From positions 6,643,750 to 6,707,749 of the forward strand of contig NZ_CM007717.1 in assembly GCF_002019855.1 (NCBI RefSeq): a stretch of DNA of 64,000 nucleotides. Reading direction: 5' to 3'. Both the position numbers and the translations under genes were made by a program. Positions 17,233-25,739 of the stretch are shown here, in pieces. This DNA is from Streptomyces antibioticus (GTDB lineage Bacteria; Actinomycetota; Actinomycetes; Streptomycetales; Streptomycetaceae). The notes under the pieces were generated by a model. It did not search any database. It was not told where the DNA came from and worked only from the letters and a program-made list of their open reading frames with translations. Position 1 is the stretch's first letter. Each line of letters opens with the position of its first letter.

Positions 17233-17815
17233 AGTCCGCGCCGTCGGCCTCGCGGGGCCAGTGGGTGAGGGCCATGTGCAGGGCGTCGACGGCCTTGTCC
17301 CAGGACCGCTGGACGTCCCGGGGCGCCCCGAAACCGCCCCCGGCCTCCAGGGCGCAGTACCCGTGGAAGGTGCTGCGCAGCAGCCGGACGGCGTCGGTGA
17401 GATCCGGTTCGGCCAGGCCGTAGCCCCGGAGCATCCCGTAGGTGATCTCGGCGGTGCGGCGCAGTTCCGGGCTGTCGGCCGCCGCGCTCTGGTCGATATG
17501 GATCTGGGTCGCCGCGTACCGCCCGGGGTACCGCAGCGCGTACTCCCGGTACGCCCCGGCGAAGGCGACCAGCGCGTCGCGGCCGGCCAGCCCGGCGACG
17601 GCGACCGCGATCCGGTCGATCATCTCGCCGCCGACCAGCAGCGCGAGCCGCGTCCGCAGGTCCTGGAGGCTCCGCACATGCGAGTACAGGCTCGCGTCCT
17701 TCACCCCGAACCGCCGGGCCAGCGCCGAGAGGGTGACCCCCTCGAACCCGGCCTCGTCGGCCAGTTCGGCGGCGGCCGCGACGAGACGGTCGGTGGAGAG
17801 TCCGACTCGGGGCAT
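17225..17815 (-). CDS. TetR-family regulator
   Basis: A 196-residue protein with an N-terminal TetR helix-turn-helix (residues about 8-52: LVAAAAELADEAGFEGVTLSALARRFGV then LYSHVRS). The C-terminal ligand domain has the WHG-type features RSTFHGYCALEAGGGFG and DKAVDALHMAL. The ligand is unknown. The region after its start, 17816-18019, is short and contains two near-repeats of GTACGGGG but no clear operator. Confidence 0.88.
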   Translation of the reverse strand: MPRVGLSTDRLVAAAAELADEAGFEGVTLSALARRFGVKDASLYSHVRSLQDLRTRLALLVGGEMIDRIAVAVAGLAGRDALVAFAGAYREYALRYPGRYAATQIHIDQSAAADSPELRRTAEITYGMLRGYGLAEPDLTDAVRLLRSTFHGYCALEAGGGFGAPRDVQRSWDKAVDALHMALTHWPREADGADSA

Positions 17816-18019
17816 GGGTTCCGCCTTGCGGGTGCGTGGAGATACAGGGGTACGGGGGTACGGGGGGTACGGGGTGCGGACGTCCGGGAGATCCCGTACA
17901 CGACGTCCCTGAGATCCTAAGCCGCGCGTGCGAGGGCGGGACGGGTCGGCGCGATCCCCGCTGTGATCAGGTTCACATCAACCAGATGGATGGCAGGGGC
18001 AACTGGTCGAACGGCTGGG

Positions 18020-19213
18020 ATGTCCCCTAGGGGAAACGAACCGGAGGCCGAAGAAAGGCGTTTCCCCACCGTGGCCGGCAGATCCCCCGAAGAGCCCGCA
18101 GACGGCTCCTCCATATCCGACGAGGCGCTGCGCGCCTTCCTTGAGGAGAGCGAAGCGCGCACCGCCGCCGCGCCCAAGGAGCCCTCCGCGCGCGCCCGCA
18201 TGGTCACCGAGCGGCTGCGGCAGCAGGACGCCCGGGGCGAGACGCCCGCGGCCTGGCGGACCGCGCCCGACGCGGCGGCCCGGCGCGTGCGGCGCGGCAA
18301 GATCTGGTCGGCCCTCGGCGTGGCCGCCTGCGTCGCCCTGCTGGCCGTCGCGCTGAAGCCGTCCCTGATCCCCGGCGACCCGTTCGGACGGAACGAGCCC
18401 GAGGCCGTCACGGAACCGCTTCCCGCGGAGACCGCCCGGCCGACCGAGGCACCGGAGGACGTGCCCCGCCAAGTCCCCACCCTCGACCGACCGTTCGCCG
18501 GGTCCCCGGCGCTCCGCTGGGCCGACGGCGAGGCCGGGATCCTCCTGCCGGACGCGAAGCCCGTCGGGAAGGAGCCGAAGGAACGCGTGGCGGAAGCGCT
18601 GGAGCTGACCCGGAAACTGCTGATCGCCGCCAACCTCGACCCGAAGAGCCTGCGCGGGGAGCGCCCCACCGCCGCGCTCTCGGTGCTCGACCCCAAACAG
18701 CCCGAACTACTCGACCGGTTGAACGCCTCGCTGCGGGCCCCGAGCAAGACCGACGACCCGCTGTTGATGTTCAGCCGCTTCGACCCCGACGAGGTGAAGG
18801 TCGTCGGCGACGTGGTCAAGACACGCGGCCGGATCACGTTCGGGAAGGGCAAGAACGGCGGTGTGGCCGTGCACGCCGACTACACCTTCGTCTACCCCGT
18901 CGTCCGTGCCGACGGCTCCGTGGAGGTCACCCGCACCATCGTGCGCCGGGTGCTCGACGTGGAGCTGCCCGACCCGGCGCACTACGACGTCACCGCGGGA
19001 CGGCTCCTCGTCGTGCGGTACGACGAGGAGGCCGGCAACTCCGCCTGTGACGTCTACGACGGCTTCCTGCACCCGCACTTCCCCACCACCCCCGGCTCCT
19101 CCGCCGAGTCCACCGGCCCCGCACAGACCGGGCCCACGGTGGACCCGTACGACCGGCGCAGGGACATCGGCGAGGACCGTGACGAGAGCTGCGGGAGCGT
19201 CTCCCGCGTGTGA
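18020..19213 (+). CDS. Single-pass membrane protein of unknown function
   Basis: The 397-residue product has a charged cytosolic N-terminus, one membrane helix at about residues 95-113 (IWSALGVAACVALLAVAL), an acidic Pro-rich linker and an extracellular domain with conserved-looking blocks: FAGSPALRWADGEAGI, ADYTFVYPVVRADGSVEVTR and RRVLDVELPDP. No catalytic motif was recognised. An earlier in-frame ATG at 17990 is possible, and neither start has a strong ribosome site. It is convergent with the EEP hydrolase gene, with only 21 bp between stops. Confidence 0.78.
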   Translation: MSPRGNEPEAEERRFPTVAGRSPEEPADGSSISDEALRAFLEESEARTAAAPKEPSARARMVTERLRQQDARGETPAAWRTAPDAAARRVRRGKIWSALGVAACVALLAVALKPSLIPGDPFGRNEPEAVTEPLPAETARPTEAPEDVPRQVPTLDRPFAGSPALRWADGEAGILLPDAKPVGKEPKERVAEALELTRKLLIAANLDPKSLRGERPTAALSVLDPKQPELLDRLNASLRAPSKTDDPLLMFSRFDPDEVKVVGDVVKTRGRITFGKGKNGGVAVHADYTFVYPVVRADGSVEVTRTIVRRVLDVELPDPAHYDVTAGRLLVVRYDEEAGNSACDVYDGFLHPHFPTTPGSSAESTGPAQTGPTVDPYDRRRDIGEDRDESCGSVSRV

Positions 19214-19234
19214 GCGGAACAGGGGCTCGGGGGC

Positions 19235-20569
19235 TCAGGTGATCGGCGCGTACAGGACGCCCAGCTTGTCCACCTCGGCCCCCGAGCGGCCGGTGAAGCC
19301 GACGATCTGCCAACCGGCGGGGGCCGTGAAGGTGACGGTGTCCGTCGTCGCCGACCCGGCGGAGAGCGTGCGGGACCTGTCGGTGGTGAAGGCCGCCGAG
19401 AAGATCCTTGTACGGCCGTCCTTCTGACCCTGCGTCAGCTTAACGGAGGTGAGGTGCTCGCCCGCCGCCAGGGTCAGTGACGTGGCCGTGCCTCCCGTGC
19501 CGCCGTGGGTCAGCGCCGTCCCGTCGTCGTGCGTCAGCGTCACCGCGTCGAGACGGGAGCCGCCCCGCAGGGTCAGGGTGCGTGGGGCCGGGGCGGCGGG
19601 CAGGTCGTCGGCGTCGTTGAACGCGGTGCCGTGCGGGCCGCCGAAGAAGTCACTGGCCCGCAGCGCGGAGTCGAGGGTGTAGGAGAAGTCGACCGTGTGC
19701 GGGAAGTGGTCCGACAGATTGCCGCCCGCGGAGTCCAGGAACGAGGCCCACTCGTTGTGATAGCGGGTCGCGGTCAGGGAGAACAGCGGGCCGCCCCGGT
19801 AGAGGACCTTGTCCACCACCTCGCAGTCGTCCGGCGGTGCCGTCGTCGGGCACAGCAGCGCGTCCGCGCCCTGCGCCGGTCGGGTGCCGCCCTTCACCAG
19901 CCGCACCCAGGCGTCCGTCAGCCCGTTCTCGTCGGCGAGCGTGCGGATGGTGTCACCGGCGCGGGTGTAGCGGGTGTTGGTGTCGCCCATTACGATCACC
20001 GCGTTGCCGGACGAGTGGGCCCGGACGAAGTCCGACAACTGCGCGATGTTGGCGCGCCGGGCGGCCAGCGCGGCGTCCGAGGCATCGGCGTTGGTGTGCA
20101 CGTTGTAGACGTCGACGAACACACCCTCCGCAAGGCGGACCCGGGCCAGCGTGAAGCCCTTCGGGGTCAGGCAGTTGGTGCCGGTGCAGTCGTTCCAGCG
20201 CACCCGCTCGAAGTCCTGGAAGGGGTGGTCGGACAGGGTGTTGAGCCCGTCGCCGAAGACCGCGCCCCCACTGGTCGCCGTACGGTACGGGTGGTTGTCG
20301 CCCGCGTACAGCGCCGCGTGGTAGTTGAAGTCCTCCTGGACGTTCACGATGTCGTACGGCGCCAACCGGGGTGAGATCAGCGGGGTGTTGGTCGCCGGGC
20401 GCCCGGAGCTGAGGCCCTCGGGCAGACCCGCGACGTTGTACGTCAGGACGTCGAAGGAGCCCGAGGCGGCGGCCGTGTCGGAGGCCGCTTGCGCCGGGGC
20501 GGCGGCGGTCGCGGTCAGCCCGGCCAGCGCGAGGAGGCCGGCCGAGAGCGTGCCGATGAGTCGTCTCAT
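19235..20569 (-). CDS. Secreted endonuclease/exonuclease/phosphatase-fold hydrolase with lectin-like C-terminus
   Basis: The 444-residue precursor begins with a signal peptide (MRRLIGTLSAGLLALAGLTA, cleavage near AQAA). The next 260 residues have the EEP fold with catalytic positions visible: VLTYNVAGLP, NVQEDFN (metal Glu), VYNVHTNADA, MGDTNTRYTR and NLSDHFPH (general-base His). The pattern resembles bacterial sphingomyelinases and secreted phosphodiesterases. The last 130 residues (TLTLRGGSRLDAVTLTHDDG onward) resemble a jacalin-like lectin domain. Substrate prediction is limited to a phosphodiester, possibly a phospholipid. Confidence 0.82.
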   Translation of the reverse strand: MRRLIGTLSAGLLALAGLTATAAAPAQAASDTAAASGSFDVLTYNVAGLPEGLSSGRPATNTPLISPRLAPYDIVNVQEDFNYHAALYAGDNHPYRTATSGGAVFGDGLNTLSDHPFQDFERVRWNDCTGTNCLTPKGFTLARVRLAEGVFVDVYNVHTNADASDAALAARRANIAQLSDFVRAHSSGNAVIVMGDTNTRYTRAGDTIRTLADENGLTDAWVRLVKGGTRPAQGADALLCPTTAPPDDCEVVDKVLYRGGPLFSLTATRYHNEWASFLDSAGGNLSDHFPHTVDFSYTLDSALRASDFFGGPHGTAFNDADDLPAAPAPRTLTLRGGSRLDAVTLTHDDGTALTHGGTGGTATSLTLAAGEHLTSVKLTQGQKDGRTRIFSAAFTTDRSRTLSAGSATTDTVTFTAPAGWQIVGFTGRSGAEVDKLGVLYAPIT

Positions 20570-20627
20570 GTGGGGGTGTCTCCGGTTGTGGGGGGAGCGA
20601 GAGTATGGAGCGGGGGGGGGCGGGACT

Positions 20628-21074
20628 TCAGCCCAGCTCGCCGATCGTCCGTACGTGCGCCGGGTCCTGTGGTTCGCGGCCTCCCGCGCATTCCCAGACC
20701 ACCCGGTCGTCGTCCTGGCCCGGATGCATCCCGAGCCGGTGTTCGACGCAGACCGGCCACACCTGCCACAGGCACTCCAGCACCGTGTCCTGCGCCGCGT
20801 CCGCCACGGAGGCGAGCGCGTCGGCGGGGTCGGTCTGTGACGCGTGGTCCAGGTGATTGCCGTGCCAGCGACCGTCCGGGAGGGCCACGTACACGTGCTC
20901 GGGCGGCTCCCACTCGACGTCGGCATCGGACGGCACGGCCAGCAGTCGCAGCGGCCCGCGCCCCGGCAGCAGAGCGGCCAGATCGCGGTTGACGAGCGCC
21001 AGCGCCTCGTCCCAGGCGGGGTGCTCGCCGGGGCGGACCTCGCGCGGCCGGGGCCCGGGGAAGGGATCGTTCAT
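20628..21074 (-). CDS. Conserved-looking hypothetical protein
   Basis: A 148-residue acidic, Trp-rich protein without signal peptide. Visible blocks are DEALALVNRDLAALLPG, HVYVALPDGRWHGNH, QDTVLECLWQVWPVCVEHRLGMHP and VVWECAGG. The pattern is that of an actinobacterial protein of unknown function. ATG 21074 is chosen over an ATG nine bases upstream because it is the methionine closest to the domain. Confidence 0.7.
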   Translation of the reverse strand: MNDPFPGPRPREVRPGEHPAWDEALALVNRDLAALLPGRGPLRLLAVPSDADVEWEPPEHVYVALPDGRWHGNHLDHASQTDPADALASVADAAQDTVLECLWQVWPVCVEHRLGMHPGQDDDRVVWECAGGREPQDPAHVRTIGELG

Positions 21075-21138
21075 GCAGGTCATCGTCGGACACGAGGCTG
21101 GTCCACCGCATCTTCGTATCCGGCTCCCGGCGCACCGG

Positions 21139-21984
21139 TCAGCCCTTGATGCCGGACTGGGCGATGCCCTGGACCAGCCAGCGCTGGAGGAAGAGGAACA
21201 CGCACAGCAGGGGGAGGAGGGACAGGGCCGTGGCCATGAAGATCAGGTGGTAGTTGACGGTCTGGTTGGTCATGTACGAGGACAGCGCCACCTGGACCGT
21301 CCAGGCGCTCGGGTCCTGGCCGATGACCAGCGGCCACAGGAAGGAGTTCCAGCCGTTGATGAAGGTGATCGTGGCGATCGCGGCGAAGAAGTTCAGGGAG
21401 TTGGGGACGACGATCCGCCAGTAGGCGCCCCAGTGGCCGAGGCCGTCCACCCGGGCCGCCTCCTCCAACTCCCTGGGAAAGCCCAGGAAGTACTGCCGGA
21501 ACAGGAAGCAGGTGAAGCCGCTGAACAGACCCGGGATGATCAGGCCGCGGTAGGAGTCGATCCAGCCGAGGGACGACACCAGCACGAAGCCGGGTACGAA
21601 GGTGACGGCCGTCGGGACCATCAGCGTGAACAGGACGCCGTAGAAGACCTTGTCGGCGTGGCGGTACGGGATGCGGGCCAGGCCGTAGCCGGCCAGCGAG
21701 CACACCAGCAGGGTACCGACGGTGTGCAGGACGCCGACGACGAGGGAGTTGACCATCGCCCGGCCGAAGTCGACGGTGGTGTCCCGGAAGGGTTCGGTGA
21801 CGTTGCCCCACCGGATGTCCGTGGGGAACAGCGTCCACTCCTCGCCGGTGATCTCCGGGTCCGTGGCGAGGGCGTTGCGGACCAGGACGTAGAACGGCAC
21901 GAGGAAGAGGAGCGCGGCGACGCCGACGGCCAGGTGGAGGCCCAGGCGCGAGGTGCGCCGCGTCCCGTTCGAGGTGGTGGTCAT
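21139..21984 (-). CDS. Sugar ABC transporter permease (MalG type)
   Basis: The 281-residue integral membrane protein has about six helices and the EAA loop ELEEAARVDGLGHWGAYWRIVVPN that docks the ATPase. LFLVPFYVLVRNAL opens the first helix, and PRELEE is typical of the MalG branch. It overlaps the upstream permease by 4 bp (ATGA). The binding protein and both permeases are here but no ATPase gene is. In Streptomyces a shared ATPase such as MsiK usually energises such importers. Confidence 0.9.
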   Translation of the reverse strand: MTTTSNGTRRTSRLGLHLAVGVAALLFLVPFYVLVRNALATDPEITGEEWTLFPTDIRWGNVTEPFRDTTVDFGRAMVNSLVVGVLHTVGTLLVCSLAGYGLARIPYRHADKVFYGVLFTLMVPTAVTFVPGFVLVSSLGWIDSYRGLIIPGLFSGFTCFLFRQYFLGFPRELEEAARVDGLGHWGAYWRIVVPNSLNFFAAIATITFINGWNSFLWPLVIGQDPSAWTVQVALSSYMTNQTVNYHLIFMATALSLLPLLCVFLFLQRWLVQGIAQSGIKG

Positions 21985-22898
21985 CCGGAGTCCCCGCCCC
22001 TTCCGAATCCCATGATCCTGCCCTGGAACAGGGTGACGACGATGATCAGCAGCGTGAGGATCACCGCGCCCGCGCTGCCCGCGCCGTAGTCCTGGCTGTC
22101 GCCGAGCGCGGTGTAGTACAGCTCGACCAGCGGCGGCCGGCCCCAGGTGGTCTTGGACAGCAGGTTGAAGAACTCGTCGAACGCCTGGTAGGCGGCGATC
22201 AGAAGCAGCAGGATCACGGCCGTCGAGGTGGCCCGCAGTTGCGGCAGCGTGATGTGGCGGAAGGTCTGGAAGCCGGGCTTCGCGCCGTCGATCGCGGCGG
22301 CCTCGTACAGCTCGCCCGGGATGTTCTGGAGCGCGGCGAGGAAGAGGATCATGTAGAAGCCCGACTGGAGCCACAGCCGCGCGCTGACGATGACCAGCCA
22401 GTACCAGGGCGGGTCGGGGTCGGCGAGCCAGGCGATGTTCTCGACGCCGAACCAGCCGATGACGGTGTTCGCCAGACCGAAGCGGACGCCGTTGAAGAGG
22501 GACATCTTCCAGATGAGGGAGGCGGCCACGTAACTGCACGCGGTCGGGAGGAAGAAGACCGACCGGAAGAACGCCCGCATGAACCGCAGCCGGTTCACCA
22601 GCAGCGCCAGTCCGAGCGAGAGCGCCCACGTGGTGGGCACGATGATCGCGGCGAACACGGTGAACGTGCCCAGCGCGCCGGTGAAGTTGTCGTTCTCCAG
22701 CATGGCGCGGTAGTTGTCGAGACCGACGAACGTGCTGGGGGTGACGGTGAAGCGGGCCTCGAAGAAGCTGAGCCAGACGCTCCAGCCGATCGGGACGTAG
22801 ACGAAGACCAGCAGGCCGGCGAGGAACGGCCCGGTGAAGAGCCAGAAGGTGAAGGCGGCGGACGCTCGGGTCCGGGCGCGCCCGGTCGTGGTCGGCAT
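21981..22898 (-). CDS. Sugar ABC transporter permease (MalF type)
   Basis: The 305-residue membrane protein has six predicted helices and the EAA-type loop ELYEAAAIDGAKPGFQTFRHITLP. It starts at ATG 22898, giving a short cytosolic N-terminus before FWLFTGPFLAGLLVFVYVPI. It overlaps the next permease by 4 bp and follows the binding protein by 20 bp, forming one operon. Confidence 0.9.
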   Translation of the reverse strand: MPTTTGRARTRASAAFTFWLFTGPFLAGLLVFVYVPIGWSVWLSFFEARFTVTPSTFVGLDNYRAMLENDNFTGALGTFTVFAAIIVPTTWALSLGLALLVNRLRFMRAFFRSVFFLPTACSYVAASLIWKMSLFNGVRFGLANTVIGWFGVENIAWLADPDPPWYWLVIVSARLWLQSGFYMILFLAALQNIPGELYEAAAIDGAKPGFQTFRHITLPQLRATSTAVILLLLIAAYQAFDEFFNLLSKTTWGRPPLVELYYTALGDSQDYGAGSAGAVILTLLIIVVTLFQGRIMGFGRGGDSG

Positions 22899-22918
22899 CT
22901 CGGGGTCCGTCCGCCGGC

Positions 22919-24181
22919 CTATCCGAACAGCTTCTTCAGCTCGGCGCCCACCACCTTGTCGCACCGGTCCAGCGCGGCCTCGGGATCACCGCCCTTGCGC
23001 ACGGCGTCGGCGAAGACGTCCTCCGTCGCCTTGATCATGGCCTGGGTCCAGCCGATGTTGTCGAAGTGGCCGTACCGGTCGAAGAGTTCGACCCCTTCGG
23101 CCGGGAGGCCGGACTTGAGCTTCTCGGCGGACCGTGCGATCGAGGTGCGCGGCGGGATGTGGAAGCCGTAGGAGAGCGCCCAGTCCTCCTGGTACTCCTT
23201 CCGGTCGATCCACAGCCACTTCACGTACTCCTTGGCCTCCTCGGCCCGTTCGCTCTTGGCGTTGACGAACATCGACCAACCCCCGTTGTAGACGGCGGGT
23301 TTGCCCGCGTCGCCGACCTTGGGGAAGGGGAAGACGCCGAGGTCGTCGCCGAGCGCCTTCTGCATCACGGGCATGGCCCACATGCCGCAGAACTGGATGG
23401 CGGTCAGGCCCTGGACGAGCGCGGACGGGTCCCAGTAGTCGGCCGGCGCGTCGAGGAGCAGATCGCCGCTGGTGAACAGCTCGCGCATCTGCCGGATGCC
23501 GCCGACGACCGCGTCGGTGTGGTACGCGGGCCGGTTGTCCGCGTCCAGGGTGTCGGCGCCGGCCGCCCAGATCAGCGGGCGGACGACCGCGTGCAGGGTG
23601 TTGCCGAGGTAGACGCCCTTGACCTTGTCCGTGGTGAGCCGGGCCGCCGCTTCGAGCAGTTCGTCCAGGGTCTGCGGGACACCGATCCCGGCCTTCTCCA
23701 GCAGTGACCTGCGGTAGAAGAAGAACTGCGGGTCGTCGATCATCCGGACGCCGTAGATCTTGCCGTCCACCGTGTGCGACTGGATGTCGGCCTGGTTGAA
23801 GTCGTCCTTGACCGGCTCGACGATGTCGGTCAGATCGGCGACCTGTCCACTCCTGACGAGCTGGATCTGCGGGTGGAACTCGAAGAGGTCCGGCGCCTTG
23901 TCGGTGAGCAGCGACGCGAAGAGCTTGCTCTCGAAGTTCGAGCCGGTGATCCACTGGGTGCTGACGTTCGCGTCCTGGTACGCCTTGGCGTACCGCCTGA
24001 TGGCCTGTTCGGTGCCCGCCTCGCCGTAGGCGTGGAAGTACTGGACGAGCCCGTCCCCCGAACTTCCGCCGCCTCGGCCGTTGTTGCCGCCGCAGGCGGT
24101 CAGCGCACCGGCCGCGGCCAGACCGGTGGCGGTGCGGAGGAGGGAACGGCGGGACCAGTTGCTCTTGCTCGGTGCCGACAT
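22919..24181 (-). CDS. Extracellular sugar-binding lipoprotein of an ABC importer
   Basis: The 420-residue precursor carries a twin-arginine-like start (RRSLLRTATG) and a lipobox LTAC with the lipidated Cys near residue 30. A family 1 solute-binding fold follows: ANVSTQWITGSNFESKLFASL, DLFEFHPQIQ, AIQFCGMWAMP and VYNGGWSMFVNAKS. It should capture an oligosaccharide outside the membrane. It is first in the operon with two permeases; a GTTCG-N6-CGAAC palindrome lies about 130 bp before it and the adjacent ROK gene is the likely regulator. Confidence 0.92.
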   Translation of the reverse strand: MSAPSKSNWSRRSLLRTATGLAAAGALTACGGNNGRGGGSSGDGLVQYFHAYGEAGTEQAIRRYAKAYQDANVSTQWITGSNFESKLFASLLTDKAPDLFEFHPQIQLVRSGQVADLTDIVEPVKDDFNQADIQSHTVDGKIYGVRMIDDPQFFFYRRSLLEKAGIGVPQTLDELLEAAARLTTDKVKGVYLGNTLHAVVRPLIWAAGADTLDADNRPAYHTDAVVGGIRQMRELFTSGDLLLDAPADYWDPSALVQGLTAIQFCGMWAMPVMQKALGDDLGVFPFPKVGDAGKPAVYNGGWSMFVNAKSERAEEAKEYVKWLWIDRKEYQEDWALSYGFHIPPRTSIARSAEKLKSGLPAEGVELFDRYGHFDNIGWTQAMIKATEDVFADAVRKGGDPEAALDRCDKVVGAELKKLFG

Positions 24182-24286
24182 GCTGACGTCCTTGTCCGGA
24201 ACTCTCGGAGGCGGCGGCTCACATCTGGTTGCGGAGCGGGACGCTAACCTTCGGCCAATGCTTCGGCAAGGGATCAGACGAAGTCT

Positions 24287-24321
24287 GTTCGAAGAGTTGT
24301 CGATCGTTCGGAATGTCGAAC
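24287..24321. promoter_or_regulatory. GTTCG-N6-CGAAC operator candidate before the sugar importer
   Basis: GTTCG (24306-24310), GAATGT and CGAAC (24317-24321) form an inverted repeat; the flanks extend it by one pair (CGTTCG/CGAACG). A further GTTCG half-site lies at 24287-24291. The site sits between the ROK stop and the importer start. The same arrangement occurs at 59314-59329. Confidence 0.55.
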
Positions 24322-24375
24322 GTCTCTAGGTGCCTCCGACGTCCTATCGCGCCTGCGAAGAGAGCCGCATCGGTG

Positions 24376-25614
24376 TCAGGCCGGCGGTGCCGTCCGGCCG
24401 CGTGCCCCCGCATTGCGCCGCTGGCTCACCGCCTGGAGCGCCCCTTCGAGCGCGAATGTCGCCGCCCCCAGGCAGACCGGGTCGGTGGGGATGGGGGACA
24501 GCACGATCCGGTTGGCGGCCAGCGGTCGTCGCAGCGCGTGCCGGGCGACCGCCTCGCACACCTCGTCCAGGAGCGGTTCGCCGAGCCGGGCGGCGACCCA
24601 ACTGCTCAGCACGACCACCTCGGGGTTGAGCACGTTGACCAGCACGGCGATACCGGCCCCGAGGTAACGGGCCGTGTCCCGTACGACCTTGACGGCCACC
24701 GGGTCCCCCGCGGCGACCCCGGCCGCCAGCGCGTCGATCGTGGCCGTCTGGTCCCCGGGATGCAACAGCGGGCTGCGCGGGCTGAGTTCACGCAGGTTCT
24801 GCATGATCCCGAGGGCGCCGACGTACGTCTCCACGCAGCCGTGGTTGCCGCAGCGGCACAGCCGGCCGTCGAGCACCAGCGTGGTGTGCCCCCACTCGCC
24901 CGCGCTGTTGCTGACCCCCCGGTGCAGCCCGCCGCCCAGCACGAGACCGGCGCCCACGCCCGTGCCGAGGTTGACCACGACCGCGTCGCCGTGACCGCGC
25001 GCCGCCCCGAACCACAGCTCCGCGACCGCGCTGGCGCGCAGCGGGTTGTCCAAGTGGAGCGGGTAGGGGATGTGTTCGGAGAGCAGGTCGAGCAACGGCA
25101 CGTCGTGCCAGTCCCAGTTGGGCGCGTACTCGGCGACACCGGTGTCGCGGTCCACCTGTCCCGGCACGCTCACCCCGACGCCGAGCACCCGGGCCGCCTC
25201 GACGCCGGCCTGCGCCACCACCGAGCCGACGGCGGCCGTCACATGGGCGACCACCCGCTCCGGCCGGCTCTCGCCGGGGCGCATGTGCTCCTCGGCGCGG
25301 GCCAGGACGTTCAGCGCCAGGTCGAACAGCTCGACATGGACGTACGTCTCGGCGATGTCGACGCCGATCAGCGCGCCGCCCGCCGCGTTGACGGCCACGA
25401 GACCGCGGGGGCGGCCGCCCGCCGAGTCCTCGAAACCGACCTCCGTGATCATGCGGAGGTCGAGCAGCTCGCCGACGAGCGTGGCGACCGTGGCGAGGGA
25501 GAGTCCGGTGGCGGCCGCCAGCTCCTGGCGGGAGGTGGGGGAGGCGGCGATGATCTGGCGCAGCACCTCGTAGCGGTTCGCGGTGCGGATGTCACGGGAC
25601 GTGCCGCGCTTCAT
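24376..25614 (-). CDS. ROK-family transcriptional regulator
   Basis: The 412-residue protein has an N-terminal winged helix (residues about 15-60: RYEVLRQIIAAS, SRQELAAATGLSLATVATLVGELL) and a ROK sugar-kinase-like domain. It has VNLGTGVGAGLVLGGG, SNSAGEWGHTTL and the zinc motif CRCGNHGCVE. It should respond to a sugar or sugar phosphate and control the importer operon located 195 bp downstream of its stop in the same direction. Direct CGAAC repeats lie before its own start (25660-25680). Residual kinase activity is possible because the phosphate motif is intact. Confidence 0.9.
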   Translation of the reverse strand: MKRGTSRDIRTANRYEVLRQIIAASPTSRQELAAATGLSLATVATLVGELLDLRMITEVGFEDSAGGRPRGLVAVNAAGGALIGVDIAETYVHVELFDLALNVLARAEEHMRPGESRPERVVAHVTAAVGSVVAQAGVEAARVLGVGVSVPGQVDRDTGVAEYAPNWDWHDVPLLDLLSEHIPYPLHLDNPLRASAVAELWFGAARGHGDAVVVNLGTGVGAGLVLGGGLHRGVSNSAGEWGHTTLVLDGRLCRCGNHGCVETYVGALGIMQNLRELSPRSPLLHPGDQTATIDALAAGVAAGDPVAVKVVRDTARYLGAGIAVLVNVLNPEVVVLSSWVAARLGEPLLDEVCEAVARHALRRPLAANRIVLSPIPTDPVCLGAATFALEGALQAVSQRRNAGARGRTAPPA

Positions 25615-25739
25615 CGGACTCCTCTCGCCGCACGTCAGGCTAGGGCGGCACCCGGAGGTTCGACAAGGGGTTCGGAAAGGGGCTTGATTAAGTCCGCCCT
25701 GATCACGGTGGTCGCTTCCGGCGGCCGGTCGCCGCCGGC